A DNA stretch of 64,000 nucleotides from positions 19,657,576-19,721,575 of the forward strand of contig CM049309.1 in assembly GCA_026874595.1 (NCBI GenBank). The letters are read 5' to 3'. Made by a program: the position numbers and the translations under genes. Origin of the DNA: Sipunculus nudus. Lineage: Eukaryota > Annelida > Sipuncula > Golfingiida > Sipunculidae. The notes beneath the pieces were generated by a model. That model was given only the letters and a program-made list of their open reading frames with translations, had not been told where the DNA came from and searched no databases. This document shows positions 31,383 to 45,700 of the stretch, piece after piece; position 1 is the stretch's first letter, and each line of letters opens with the position of its first letter.

Positions 31383-31989
31383 GTGTGTGTGTATCCGTTA
31401 CTTTTCCCATTTAATCAATCAAGAGAAATCAAATCTGCTGAAGTATTCTAAATATACATAATCAACTGGATAATTAATGAACGATGATAATCATGATCAT
31501 AATCAAAGAAGGAAGTAACAAAAAACAATAATAATGAAAATAATGCCAACTTTATCAAACATAAAATTCGCTATAGACAGAGTCACTCAAATCTATATAA
31601 CACACAAAATACATACTTTTACAGATTCTCCTGACAGAAAGATATAAACATTTACATCGATAGCCGGTGACCATACCTGCATGGAGAAATAATCCATATT
31701 CCATTTCTCCTTATAACTAGAGCGATGTGGCTTGATGGGTTTTATTATCCCTTAGGTTCAGGTAAATGCACAATTTTGATTTAAAAAAAATAAGATTTAG
31801 TTTCTTTTTAATGCCATTCCTTACATTCCTTATCACAGAGTCAAATGAGGTGATTGATTGCTTTCTGAAAAATCACAATCCTCTTTGCAGTTGACACAGA
31901 TAAATGCGATATCTTGATGTGGTGTAAAAGAGGTTTTCGAATGTCGAAACTCCTTACGTTCTACTTGTAAAACCCTTTGTAACGAGAAT

Positions 31990-32230
31990 TTCAGGCTTAC
32001 AATTGTGTTAACCCGTGGAGCGAAGGGCTCAAAGCCGGGAGATCATGAGGTCGAATCTCAACCTAGGAGCGGTGATATTTTTCATGGTCGGCCCCATCCA
32101 ACTCACAAACGTGTGAGTCTCTGCTGGTCAGGGATTATGGGTAATGTAATCTTCTCGTCACAGTGCACTGGGCCTTCGAAATACTCAAGAGGGCAATGTA
32201 AAGGCCGTAAAATATATTTGATAAAAATAT
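31990..32230 (+). mobile_element. Possible tRNA-derived SINE
   Basis: A B-box-like GAGGTCGAATCTC follows a possible A-box region (TTAACCCGTGGAGCGAAGGG) at tRNA-like spacing, then an unrelated body and an AT-rich tail. No clear target-site duplication was seen, so this is tentative. Confidence 0.35.
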
Positions 32231-33054
32231 GTTAATGCAAATAACATGAACATTAATGTTTGTGGTAGAGGCTTCATTGAATGAGTTATATTTGACAAGC
32301 ATGCACGTGTGCAATGTAAACAATAGGATTTCTTTTGTTGAATTGTGATAAACTTTGAAAATTTGATAAAGGCTGACAGTAGAGACAAAAAGTCCGGGTC
32401 GTCCCACATTCTAGAACTGGAAGATTTTCATTTTGAATAGAAACGACCTCTGGCTTGACATCACGAGTTTTCTCCCTTTTTTTTTTTTTACAAAACTGTG
32501 TGCCTTTGGTCTAACTCTTTGTCCGAAGGAAATCCTGTTTTTAAAGATCAAGAATATTCATTTAACGGAGCTTTACCCTCGATGTTTGTTACGATTATTA
32601 CATCAATACATGCCAGCACGCTGTCCCACATTAGAAGATCTTTTGGAATGCTAATAAGGATCCTTAATTTTAAAATAAATATAACAGTTATTTCATATGC
32701 ATATTATACCCCATTGGATAAACATAATTTTAAACCGGGTCAGAGCTATGAAATAAAATTCATTTTCATGTGAAATTTTGACTTTTTAAAAAATTTTAAA
32801 GTTTTATATGGTACACAATTTTACACAAAAAGTAAAAGGAAACCACATTTTAAAGGGCTAATATCAAACTACATGATATTACACCGTTTTTTCCTTTCTT
32901 TTACCAGTTTCATGTGGTTTTCTATCTTAAATTTAGATTTTTAAGTTTTGATTCAATTAAAAAAACTAAATTTTATTTTTATACATGAAAGAAACATAGC
33001 AGAGGAAAAAACAAAAGGTTTTGAGATAAAAAGAGACATATATCACTTAAAAGC

Positions 33055-33171
33055 ATACTACCCCAGGTTTAAAATAATAGATACTTCATGAAATTAATAT
33101 TGATATTTAATGAGTTTTGGCTGAATTTTATTCAAGGGTTCTTTGCCAGCGATGGTACCTTAAATAAAATC
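33055..33171 (-). repeat. Dispersed repeat copy at UNC93-like 3' end
   Basis: About 115 bp, clearly similar to 39664-39776. It includes the blocks TACTTCATG, TAATATTGAT, GGCTGA, TTTTATTCAAGG and TTTGCCAGCGATG on the plus strand. On the minus strand TTTATT (33127-33132) reads AATAAA, about 135 bases after the UNC93-like stop codon, so this repeat may provide the polyadenylation signal. Confidence 0.75.
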
Positions 33172-33266
33172 GGAAGTAATACCCACTGATTATAAATATA
33201 CAGCTGACTATACCTACACAATGGATTTTGAAATTTTATATATAAAACATTATAGTACATTTTCCC

Positions 33267-33942
33267 TCAGTGGTTTGTGCTCTCTGCTCTGCATTTTTGA
33301 ATTAATACATGAATTATATAACCTAAAAATGACAACACACAGGTCCCTAGAGTAATATATGTCTTGACAACCATGCACAGAGCACCACTGTAACCAAAAG
33401 CAACGGCGGACATCAAGCTTGCCAGGAAACGGAAGACAGCGTACGCTAGCTCCTTCTGGTGGGAGAACAGAAAACCAAGGAGAGCTGGAAAAAAGGCATA
33501 TGTTCTTACTGCAGTGAAAAAATCGCAAATAAGATCATTCATGTCATAAACTTCTAGGTACCAGGAAAAGACGTCAACATTTCCATTTATCAACGTTTTA
33601 AAAAGTATATAAATGTCCACTTGCGCAAGATTTTTTTACATATGCAGATAGGGAGCTCAGTTTCAACCGAAATGTATTGACATTAGGCCTATATTGCCTT
33701 GTTACATTTAAGCAATTTATATTTTGCTGGAATAACCCTCATAATACAGGTTTTAAACAACATAACACAATACTTACGTATAACTTATTGGCATATTATA
33801 TATTTAGCAATACATATTGAGTATTTTAATCAGTTACATAACTTTTAATCTTAACAATTGAGATGTTACTTGATCGCGCTGCCGTCCGCGAGTTACTTAA
33901 AACTTAAGCTCTGGGTCTCTATGTTCTTAAAATCTAAACCTA

Positions 33943-34012
<70 letters not shown>

Positions 34013-37000
34013 AAAGAAAGGCACAACTGGGTCTATGTTTTTACCATCGCTCTATCGGAGGCATTACCCGTCCTAGCATGTTCATAGGGTGTAAGGGTGT
34101 GGTATAGATAAGTTACCTGTAACGCCAGCTTGCCATATGCCATCCGCCGACCCCCACACACCCGTCAGGACCATTGTGTAAATCAGGGTGTCGGGGCTCC
34201 AGAACTGTAGGGCTACCAGAACGCTTATATTAGCGCAGGCGGCGTATGTGAAAAAAGGCGTGATTCCAATATGTTTCTCCAAACGTCCAAACAGGAGCGA
34301 TGACACAGAGTTCATCACACCCACCATTGAGAGACAGTAACCCACCATTCCGATCCCTAAATGACAGGTTATCACAGCCTAAAAGGGAAACAAAAGGTTA
34401 TATTGCATGTAAGATTTAATATTAAAAAAGTTTACTAAACCTTTTCGAGGTTAAGGAGGTAGTGTTTTCACTTGTGTTTGTGTGTGTTTGTTGGTTTGTT
34501 TGTTGTGCCTTAACATGATAATCGACAGTACCGTAGCCTCCCGGGGGCGGGGGGGGGGGGGGGGGGGGTCAGATGCGAGTATTCTCAGGCAAAAAGGTTA
34601 CCCTGAAGCCACGTAAGTTTCTGTGATTAGCGCTTATATTATAAGAAAAAATACCAACAGAAATGCCAAATTATAGCATGTATTCAAAAAATGTCCACGC
34701 CGTAGGAGAGGAATTCCTCGCAGTGCTTCGCTCTAAGAAAGCATTTACTGCCTCTCTCCTCCTCAGACTTTTCTCAGGCTACGGCCCTGATCACGTGGAT
34801 TTAGTGTGATTGTTTGCCTTGATGGAGGTGTGCGCTCTATTGACTGCCATTCTGGTTTATGTTTTCTGTCGTCAAAATATTAACAAGAAAGCAACTACAT
34901 TATTGTTTTCTTAGGTTACAGCGCTGAATGAGGGTTCGTGAGAAGTTACATTAAGCAATTGGTATACTTTATAATAAACATGTTTAAATAAAGGATCATT
35001 AAACAGGTTTTTTTTAAGAATCTATGGTGTCCCTTATTCTAAGCTCAAAGTTTACACTTGTTAATCTTCTTATGTTTTATTTTCTGTTTGCTTTTTTTTA
35101 AAACCATTACGGATTTCCTAATCAAAATAAATACAAAAAAGGAAGCCTTGAACTGGCTTGTAAACAAGGGAAATAAAGGAGAGCATATAAGGATACTATG
35201 TTTGTGTTATCCCCATCGCTCGTATTATTGCATATTTTAAAGGATTTTTACCTGCATGATCCATGCGTCTTAGAGATTAGAATAACCGATTTCCGTTGAT
35301 GTGATATGGGGAAGTGAACATTGCAGAACAGAAGAAAGTAATAGGGAATACATGTTTAAATGTTCATATATTGTATATAGAAGTTGGACCTTTTAGCAGT
35401 TTGAATAAAAATGTTTCCAGTGATAGTTTTTCTTTCAAGTTTCAGTGGATAAATGGTGCTGGTGAACAGGACTATTTTGCGAAGTCTGTGGCACATTAAG
35501 GAACGAATATTTATTTCGAATTTACACATCAACCTCATTTTACCACCATATTAATATTTTAAGTGAACATAATTAAAACACCTGATGGAAACCTTTTTTT
35601 CTGATGTGGACAATATGAAATCATCACACTATAATATATAACTTTAGGAAACAGGTACATTAGTGCTAAAGTGATATGTAAATATGATAAATTGAACAAA
35701 GGATTTTAAAATCACATTGATTTACACGGGGGTCAAATTGGTTGAAACCATTCAACATAAATGAATTAGAATTCGATATGCGTTTATCTTCTGGAAGGGA
35801 TAATTATAAATCATGAATCCATTGCAAATTTTTCACAAACCTACAAATAAAAAAATGTTGTCAAATTTCCATCCATACGATCGGGTTCAGTTCAATTTTG
35901 TGGGCATATTATTATGAAACTCGAAACTGAAAGATCTATCGAATACACAAATTATAATATTTTACCAATATACCTGTAAACTAATACGAGTGAGTTGTTT
36001 TAAAATACAGTTAAAAGAAAAATCCAATTATTATGAGTAATTGTATCTTATTTTATCAGCGGCTCACGATTTATAGCGTTCATACCTGAGTAAACTCTCC
36101 ATATATCCACGTCTGCTCCAAACCGATGTAACCTAGCAACGGCATCAATGGTAACATTCGAGGTGACACTAGCAGCCGTAAGGTATCCAAAATCGGCTGG
36201 CACGTGACATCCTCTCCACCTGTCACTGGTCCCCCGTCCCTGCCGTCATTACCATTGTTATTTGTGACATCGTCTGAAGGGCAAATTTCACTTGTTTCTA
36301 ACGTTTGACAATTCCTTCGTAGAACTGGTCTATAATTACGATGGTCTATGGGGTCAAGAAAAGCTAACACAAGGATGAGTCCCATAATCACAACGAGTAG
36401 AAACACCCCAAGCATGATGTATATTTGCACATCTGGTATTGTTTGGTTGAAGATCTGAGACATTTTAGGGCAAAACTGAATTCCACATTTTATATTATTT
36501 GTTGCTGTCGAAGAATCATTTGATTTGTACGTCAGTATGGCAGATGAAATAAGATTTCCCCATATATTACTTGTCAGGAATATAGCAAAGAATACTCCAC
36601 TCATACTGGATACAGTGGCTAGTGTATCCAAATCAAAGTTTGAAGCGTACCTCAAAGCGAGGCTGGTGACGTAAGACCCTTGAGCCGTCCAAATTGGTCC
36701 AGTAATGAGACCCACAAAAATCCCTGCTGGTATCAGAGTTGGAAACGCAGGATAAAAATTAGCACCAACAAATATAACATGTACGAACATACTGATAGCT
36801 AAAGAGGTTTTATAACCAAGATGGTATATAATGGATGGAGCCACTATGCAAGAAATCGTAGCGCCGCTGTATACTCCAGTCAAAGTGGCGACACCTAGCT
36901 CTCCTTCTTGGTACAAACTGCTTTGTAAATTTTGTAAGGCCATATATGCAGAAAAAACTAGCGTAAACGAGCAAGCCAGGATGACCAAATTTTTCCACAT

Positions 37001-37105
37001 GCGTTGTTGCGAAGGTTCTCGAGTCACGATAGCCCGTGTGCGTGCACTGGGTAAAGCCCCAAAATCCGATATTTCGCTGGACAACAAATTGTCGCTCTCT
37101 GCCAT
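33267..37105 (-). CDS. UNC93A: UNC93-like multi-pass membrane protein
   Basis: Member of the UNC93 branch of the major facilitator fold. UNC-93 in worms modulates a two-pore K+ channel and UNC93B1 in mammals chaperones Toll-like receptors; the role of UNC93A-type proteins is poorly known. Three exons on the minus strand: 37105-36086 (340 codons), 34378-34117 and 33484-33267, giving 499 aa with phases consistent (0, then 1). Exon 1 holds an acidic N-terminus, then hydrophobic segments typical of UNC93: ILACSFTLVFSAYMALQNLQSSLY, a GVYSGATISCIVAPSIIYHLG segment, and GLITGPIWTAQGSYV. A hydrophilic loop rich in N/G/D (about residues 275-305) separates the two halves. The C-terminal half includes VWGSADGIWQ and FSHQKELAYAVFRFLASL, both family landmarks. 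Eleven or twelve membrane passes are expected. An upstream 5'-UTR exon is possible. Confidence 0.92.
33943..34008. repeat. (AT)n microsatellite
   Basis: AT run of about 66 bp in the last intron of the UNC93-like gene, about 110 bp from the exon 2 donor. Confidence 0.9.
34379..36085 (-). other. UNC93-like intron 1
   Basis: A 1.7-kb intron (donor CAG|GTATG, acceptor TTTTAG|GCT). It has a G-rich run near 34546-34568 and otherwise nothing recognised. Confidence 0.6.
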
Positions 37106-39663
37106 ATTTTAAGCTGAAATTCGAACCTACCTCCAAGAGTGGGTCCAAAGTTTTAACATACACAGGAGACGGAGCAATCCAGTCAGAAGTTGTAGGTTTA
37201 ATTCTTATCAATGCACTCTGGACGCCAGGAACAGTGGTATATAATACCGATATATACTAATGATTTATTTAATAAGCGTCAGTTATGTTTACAAGGTACG
37301 TTCACCGCATAACCCACAGTGAACGCGGAAGCAACATGAGACTGCACTGTGTGACGTCACATTATATGGGTATGGACCTTTTGACAGGGGGAAGTGGTTT
37401 AATAAATGACCGGGGAATTTGGTTTTATTTATATACTACTGTATAAGAAACCATGTGCAGAGCTTATCATGGAGTTTATGTGCGGCCTGTCATGCGTCTC
37501 ATTAATTTTATCTCAAGTGTGGTTAAAAGCAGGATAACTGATTATTTGTTTTGTTTTATCAGCGAAGTTAAAATATAAGGACAATCACGTACGCATGTGG
37601 TCTGGTTGATAAATATTTGATTACGAACAAAGGTCTTCTTGTCTGATTACACTGTGGTTTTTGCAATTTGACCTTAAATAGTTTAATTCTTTATTTTTGC
37701 TTTTATTTAACAGAGGTTTTTTCGGACAACAGTTTTTTGTTGGGGTTTCGATTAATGATATGTACGCAAACAAGTTTATGTGTGTGTTATAGCCATGTTA
37801 ATAAACAGATTATTGGCAAATGACAACATAATCCCTTTGTTTAGGGTTTACAACCTTTAATACACAGTGAAACCAGATTGGTTAAAGTCAACTATCAGCA
37901 GCTGAATAAACCAGGTTTGGTTGGTTCATATGTGTCCAACCAATAAACCGGTTAAACTGGCCAATGTTTATTCATCCATCCATGCGAAACGGTTATACAT
38001 AATCAGAATCGGTTAACTAAACCTGGCTTGCATAAACAATTGTAGAACAACCAATTTAAAAATAGTTGCATCAGTTGTTTGTAGTTTTGTATATTATTTG
38101 GTTATATGGGTTTGCACTAGGTTTTCAATTATATTAATTATATAAAAAGTTGTAGAGCCCATGTAAAATAAATAAGTTTTGTTCATATTAAATGTGTTAA
38201 AGTTATGTTTATGAAATATTTACTAATAGGCCTATATAATTCATATTAGATGTACTCTACATTACAGTATTGGGTATATTTAGTATGTACAGATTTTCAT
38301 TTTCATTTGGTATTGGAATCTTGGATGTCGTCAGCAGGACCGGCTTCAGTGGTTTATGGGTTGTACATAGGTCTTAAAGCCAGGAGAATCGTAGACGAGG
38401 CGCTGAAATTTTTATCCGTCGGTTGTCATGCAGGGTGAGCGTTGCAAGGCTAATGGCATAGCCATTCCATACGGCCATGTTTAATGCACAAACTATTACG
38501 CCTACGGGCCGAAGGTGCAGTAGTCGCCGGGCTTAGCTAACACCAGGATATATAATGAGAGAAAGGGTGTGCTACTGCCCTGTCAAGTAGTCTGAAATCA
38601 GAATGGAATTCTGCAGATGTACTTTCTTCGTTAAGCTAGCATTGAAACATGGAGGCAGTTAAAAAAAAAAACAACATTGTTGGTCTTGAGACTGGTGTTG
38701 GTCTAGACCAATTTCCCGGGTTGTCGGTCTTGGTCTCAGCTGAAGATGGTTCAGGTTTTGTAAAATATGTACCATTCTTTAGCTGTCCCTGCTATTATGT
38801 TTTTTTCCCATTAAGATTTCCCAAACAGATTCCTGATTTATGCCTGTGGGCATGTGTTTGTATATGCGTGCGTCAGGGTTTCTGCTTGTGTTTATTTGTA
38901 TTTTTGTTGGAAAGATTCCATGGGTCTTAGCGGAATCCGGTCCAAAACAAGTTAGCATGGTCGTTATCAGTCTCTCAGACTTGAATAAATAATCATTTAA
39001 TAACTCTTAACATATCAACTAATTTTACTTGCAATCTATGTTATGATTGACGGTTTTCACACGAGACTTTTGTCACGCGTCTCCATGGCCACGTCCCGTA
39101 TATGCACATGTTTGGTCTTGATCTATCGGGATTGATGCAGAGTGTATCCTAAAGGGGGTCATTTGGCATATTTTCACCTAAATCCTGTGATATTTCACTT
39201 TAATTTTCAAGGGGCGATTGCAGCGGTAACTACGAGTGAGTATCAAGATCGAGAGCAGTTTGTAACTCGGTATCAGGGTCTGAGGCCATCTCATAGTGTC
39301 CAACATCATAAAATGTTCAGTTAATCTAAGAGCATCAACAAAAAAAATTAAAGTTACTGTATGTGGTTGGTAATAAATGTTAAGTTATTCAAAGACCATG
39401 TATGATGAAAGCTTATAATTGTGCTTTCATTTTAGCCTTCGGACAGTCCTAACACCTTCGATTGGTATGAAAACAATACCAAGCAAAGGGGTAAATAACA
39501 TGTATAAGGACAGTATGTATTTTGAATCAGCCCATTAAAACGTGGTTTGCTATTACTGGTTGCATACATTTGTGTACCATTTAAACATTTTAAATTTTCA
39601 AAAATTGTTAAGATTTCATAGGAAAATGAATATGAATGTAAAAAATATACCACCAGAAAGAAC
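37106..39663. other. Intergenic region between UNC93-like and OATP genes
   Basis: No gene recognised. It should hold the UNC93-like promoter (just above 37105) and, at its left edge when read on the minus strand, the region downstream of the OATP gene. Around 37870-38060 there are several GGTTTGGTTGG / AACCAATAAACC-type inverted motifs. No RNA gene was seen. Confidence 0.45.
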
Positions 39664-39776
39664 ACTACACCAGGTTAAAAATGATACATACTTCATGGAT
39701 CTAATATTGATTTAAATGAATTTTGGGCTGATTTTTATTCAAGGGGAATTTTGCCAGCGATGTTACCTTAAACACT
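39664..39776 (-). repeat. Dispersed repeat copy at OATP 3' end
   Basis: Second copy of the repeat at 33055-33171. It covers the OATP stop codon (39768-39770) and contains TTTATT at 39733-39738 (AATAAA on the minus strand) about 30 bases after the stop. The end of the coding frame and the polyadenylation signal therefore seem to lie in repeat sequence. Confidence 0.75.
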
Positions 39777-42700
39777 TGTTAAATATTCTGTGGGAGACTG
39801 CTGTATCAATAGGGCACAGTTCATATTCTGTCCATGGGCACTGTATTTTTTCTTCTTCTCGTTTTTCCATGCACGTATAAAAGCTCCATTGTATAGGATA
39901 ACAGATACAACTTGAAGGGCGAACTTTATGACATGCATGGTTATCCTGATATCATGGCGGCTGTACAGGAAACATGCACCCATTTCCTGTGACGTACTTC
40001 CGGGAGAATCAAGCAGGCAGATACTATCGATTGCACGTCCGAAAATATAAGGATTTAGTATAGCTATAAAAGAAATTTTTTTAACAGTCAATTCCATAAA
40101 AAGTAATATGACAGAAGTAAAACATACACAATTAACTATTTATCTAATTTATCATCAATATGTTAACTTATTCGTTTTGTATATTTATGGTTGATTTTAT
40201 ATTTAATTATAAATAAACATTTTTGTAAGTGGACATAAGGCATTTCTTACGTTTGGTCCTTTGTGTGTGCCTTAATGTGTGTGTGTGTGTCTGATTGAGA
40301 TAAGTGTCTGCCACCGCAGCTAAGATACAAGATACATCCAGCACAAAAAAGTGTATTAAAAACTGCAAGACTAAGAGCGCGGTCTCTCTTTTCTGTCATC
40401 CTAAAATACATAAAAAAATTTCTTCAGAGATTAAAACGCAGGTATACCGTAATTGTCGTCAATAATCATTTAAAGAGTCGATAAAACATGTCATTATAAT
40501 ATTAAATGTGTACTGGAATGACACACAAGAGTTGCCAAGTCTGTGTCGCAACAACTTTACATCAGTGACCGGTTTTAAAACCGAATGATAAAAGTACCTT
40601 TACCCTTTCGCTGAAGAACAAAGCGGTTATTAACACTCTTCAGGAGTAATATGTACACAAAATATCATGACAATCCCTAAAGCATTTACTGATAATTCTC
40701 GGCTTTTGCATGTATTTTACTAATAAGATTTTTAACCACCCAAAGTACTCAAAACTGTAATTTTGCCCCTATAGTCGGACCAAAATCGGTTACAGAGACC
40801 TCATTTCATGTCTGCTGAGAAATCCCATCATGATTCGCCTTAATGTGAAGCTGGAGATTTTATTTCTAACGGTTAAGATTCGTTCCCTGCTGAAGGATGA
40901 ATCAATGGCTTCATTATCTCACCCTCAAAATTACAAGTTACAGGGAGTATATATGTCACAGCGACCTACTTTTGAGCTTCTTAAGACAGTGGCGTCAATT
41001 TATTTTCAAGGGTGAGATGATGACCCGCCGGCGTGGAGGAGGGGGGGGGGGGTTAAAGTTAGGACAACTTCTATCCGAAGTATAATAACACACGAAGGGG
41101 CAGATCCAGGATACTGGAAAGGGGAGAGTCCAACCGACAAAGGATCCCCGAAATAAAATCTTTTTAAACAACTCACCAAAAGTTGTTTCGCCACCTAGGA
41201 CCCCCTCCCCCCGCCCTCGTGGACCACCTACTGACGAAACTAACCTCAAGAAGTTGTTCATTGAAGGGACGTTATAAAAATTCCAGCACAGCATCCACAG
41301 TAATAAAAGCAGAAGGAATGGTACAAAGTTAGAACAGGAAGCGTCACACAGTCCTTTGGTGGCTGTCCCGTCAGGAATACATGAGCAGTCCTCGTACACC
41401 TGATAATTAACATATATATAGAATATAATACCCAATCTCAAGGTGTTCAGATGACATGGGTAACATTTTCTACCGGACATAGGTTCGGCAAGGGAGAAGT
41501 GAGAAAAATCATTGGACTACATGAGCAGTCCTCGTACACCTGATAATTAACATATATATATAGAATATTATACCCAATCTCAAGGTGTTCAGATGACATG
41601 GGTAACATTTTCTACCGGACATAGGTTCGGCAAGGGATAAGTGAGAAAAATCATTGGACCTCTAGGATTTTATAGAACCCTTTTTAATGAAAACCCGTTT
41701 CAATTTTACGAGTATAATGTATTAAACGGTATTGTACACATTGTACGATTTTAAAATGTATTATTCCAAAGGGATCTCTCACATAAAAATGGACTACATG
41801 CCTTGATTATTATTTTATTGTCCCGCAAATAACCGGACCCCTAAGAGTCTGTTGGTCAGGGTTATTGGTCATTACTACCACACTGCCCAGAATGAAACTC
41901 CCAATCTGTTGGTTAGAGTTAGTGGTCGTTACGCCTTCCCATCGGACTCCCAGGTGTCTGTTCGTTAGTGATAATGTTCGTTACACTGCCCAGAATTGGA
42001 CTCCCAAGTGTCTGTTGGTCAGGGTTATTGGTCGTCACACTGCCAAGAATTGGACTCTCAAGAGTCTGTTAGTTTGAGTTAGTGGTCGTCACAGTCCACA
42101 CTGGCCAGAACCGGACTCCCAAGAGTCTGTTGGTCAGGGTTAGTGGTCGTCATACTGCCAAGAATCGGACCCCCAAGAGTCTGTTGGTTAGGGTTAGTGG
42201 TCATCACTACCACATTGCCAAGAATTTGTTGGTTAGGGTTAGTGGTCGTTACGCCTTCCCATCGGACTCCCAGGTGTCTGTTCGTTAGTGATAATGTTCG
42301 TTACACTGCCCAGAATCGGACTCCCAAGTGTCTGTTGGTCAGGGTAAGTGGTCGTCATACTGCCAAGAATCGGACCCCCAAAAGTCTGTTGGTTTGAGTT
42401 AGTGGTCGTCACAGTCCACACTGGCCAGAACCGGACTCCCAAGAGTCTGTTGGTCAGGGTTAGTGGTCGTCATACTGCCAAGAATCGGACCCCCAAGAGT
42501 CTGTTGGTTTGAGTTAGTGGTCGTCAAAGTCCACCCTGGCCAGAACCGGACTTCCAAGAGTCTGTTGGTCATGGTTAGTAGTCGTCACACTGCCAAGAAT
42601 TGGACTCTCAAGAGTGTGTTGGTTAGAGGTGGTGGTCATCACTACCACAATGCCGAGAATCGGACTTCCAAGAATCTGATGGTTAGGGTTAGTGGTCGTC

Positions 42701-45700
42701 AAACTGGCCAGAATCGGACTCCCATGAGTCTTTTTGTTAAGGTGAGTGGTCGTCAAACTGCCCAGAATGGGACTCCCAAGAGTCTGTTAGTTAGGGTAAG
42801 TGGTCGTCAGAGTCCACACTGCCCTGAACCGGACTTCCAAGAGTCTGTTTGTTAGGGAAAGTGGTCGTCAGAGGCACTACTGCCCAGAACCGGACTCCCA
42901 AGAGTTTGTTGGTTAGGGTGAGTGGTCATCAAAATCCATATTGCCTGGATTCGGACTCCACAGAGTCTGTTGGTCAGGGCAAGTGGTCATCCCAGTCAAC
43001 ACTACCTAGAATCGGACTCCCAGGTGTCTGTTGGTTAGGGTTAGTGGTCGTCACACTGGCCATAATCGGATCCCCAAGAGTCTGTTGGTTAGGGTTAGTG
43101 GTCATCACTACCACATTGCCAAGAATCTGTTGGTTAGGGTTAGTGGTCGTTACGCCTTCCCATCGGACTCCAAGGTGTCTGTTCGTTAGTGATAATGTTC
43201 GTTACACTGCCCAGAATTTGACTCCCAAGTGTCTGTTGGTCAGGGTTAGTGGTCGTCATACTGTCAAGAATCGGACCCCCAAGAGTCTGTTTGTTTGAGT
43301 TAGTGGTCGTCACAGTCCACACTGGCCAAAACCGGACTCCCAAGAGTCTGTTGGTAAGGTTTAGTGGTCGTCATACTGCCTAGAATCGGACCCCTAAAAG
43401 TCTGTTGGTTTGAGTTAGTGGTCGTCACAGTCCACACTGGCCAGAACCGGACTCCCAAGAGTCTGTTGGTCAGGGATAGTGGTAGTCATACTGCCAAGAA
43501 TCGGACCCCCAAAAGTCTGTTGGTCAGGGTAAGTGGTCGTCACACTGCCAAGAATTGGACTCTCAAGAGTCTGTTAGTTAGGGTAAGTGGTCGTCAGAGT
43601 CCACACTGCCCTGAACCGGACTTCCAAGAGTCTGTTTGTTAGGGAAAGTGGTCGTCAGAGGCACTACTGCCCAGAACCGGACTCCCAAGAGTTTGTTGGT
43701 TAGGGTGAGTGGTCTTCAAAATCCATAATGCCTGGATTCGGACTCCCAAGAGTCTGTTGGTCAGGGCAAGTGGTCATCCCAGTCAACACTACCTAGAATC
43801 GGACTCCCAGGTGTCTGTTGGTTAGGGTTAGTGGTCGTCACACTGGCCATAATCGGATCCCCAAGAGTCTGTTGGTTAGGGTTAGTGGTCATCACTACCA
43901 CATTGCCAAGAATCTGTTGGTTAGGGTTAGTGGTCGTTACGCCTTCCCATCGGACTCCAAGGTGTCTGTTCGTTAGTGATAATGTTCGTTACACTGCCCA
44001 GAATTTGACTCCCAAGTGTCTGTTGGTCAGGGTTAGTGGTCGTCATACTGTCAAGAATCGGACCCCCAAGAGTCTGTTGGTTTGAGTAAGTGGTCGTCAC
44101 AGTCCACACTGGCCAAAACCGGACTCCCAAGAGTCTGTTGGTAAGGTTTAGTGGTCGTCATACTGCCTAGAATCGGACCCCTAAAAGTCTGTTGGTTTGA
44201 GTTAGTGGTCGTCACAGTCCACACTGGCCAGAACCGGACTCCCAAGAGTCTGTTGGTCAGGGATAGTGGTAGTCATACTGCCAAGAATCGGACCCCCAAA
44301 AGTCTGTTGGTCAGGGTAAGTGGTCGTCACACTGCCAAGAATTGGACTCTCAAGAGTCTGTTAGTTAGGGTAAGTGGTCGTCAGAGTCCACACTGCCCTG
44401 AACCGGACTTCCAAGAGTCTGTTTGTTAGGGTAAGGGGTCGTCATACTGCCCATAACCGGATCCAAAGAGTCTGTTGGTTACGGTCAGTGGTCATCACAG
44501 TCCAACCTGTCTAGAATCGGACTTCCAAGTGTTTGTTGGTTATGGTAAGTGATCTTCACCCTACACAGAATCGGACTCCCAAGAGTCTGTTGGTTAGGGT
44601 TATTGGTCATCACTACCACACTGCCCAGAATCTGACTCCGAAGGAAGGGTCTGTTGGTTAGGGTAAGTGGTCTGGTCACACTGCCTAGAATTGGACTCCC
44701 AAGAGTCTGATGATTAGGGTTAGTGGTCATCACCACCACACTGCCCGGAATCGGACTCCGAAGGTGCTCTTGCTTAAAGTTACTGGTCTCGTCACACTGC
44801 CCAGAATTATACTCCCAAGAGCCTGTTGGTTAGGATTTGTGGTCATCACAGTCAACACTGCCCAGAATTGGACTCCCAAGAGTCTGTTGGTTAAGGTTAG
44901 TGGTCGTTACATTGCCCAGAATTGGACGCTCAAGCGTTTGTTGATAAGGGTTAGTGGTCTCGTCACACTGACCAGAATCGGACTCCCAAGGGCCTCTTGG
45001 GTAGGGTTAGTGGTTATCACAGTCAACACTGCCAAGAATCGGACTCCCAAGAGTCTGTTGGTCAGGGCAAGTGGTCATCACAGTCAACACTGCCTAGAAT
45101 CGGACTCCCAGGTGTCTGTTGGTTAGGGTGAGTGGTCATCACAATCCATACTGCCTAGAATCGGACTCCCAAGAGTCTGTTGGTCAGGGCAAGTGGTCAT
45201 CACAGTCAACACTGCCTAGAATCGGACTCCCAGGTGTCTGTTGGTTAGGGTGAGTGGTCATCACAATCCATACTGCCTAGAATCGGACTCCCAAGAGTCT
45301 GTTGGTCAGGGCAAGTGGTCATCACAGTCAACACTGCCTAGAATCGGACTCCCAGGTGTCTGTTGGTTAGGGTGAGTGGTCATCACAATCCATACTGCCT
45401 AGAATCGGACTCCCAAGAGTCTGTTGGTCAGGGCAAATGGTCATCACAGTCAACACTGCCTAGAATCGGACTCCCAGGTGTCTGTTGGTTAGGGTTAGTG
45501 GTCGTCACACTGGCCATAATTGGATCCCCAAGAGTCTGTTGGTTAGGGTTAGTGGTCATCACAACCACATTGCCAAGAATCTGGTGGTTAGGGTAAGTGG
45601 TCGTTACGCCTTCCCATCGGACTCCCAGGTGTCTGTTCGTTAGTGATAATGTTCGTTACACTGCCCAGAATCGGACTCCAAAGTGTCTGTTGGTCAGGGT

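Larger units (their letters stand above)
26618..33050. other. Intergenic region between ASPDH and UNC93-like gene
   Basis: No host gene was recognised. Contents are an A-run followed by a G-run (about 26956-26988), an AT microsatellite (27027-27074), a relic of a LINE ORF1, a 40-bp minisatellite, another AT run (31347-31377) and a possible SINE near 31990-32230. Confidence 0.5.
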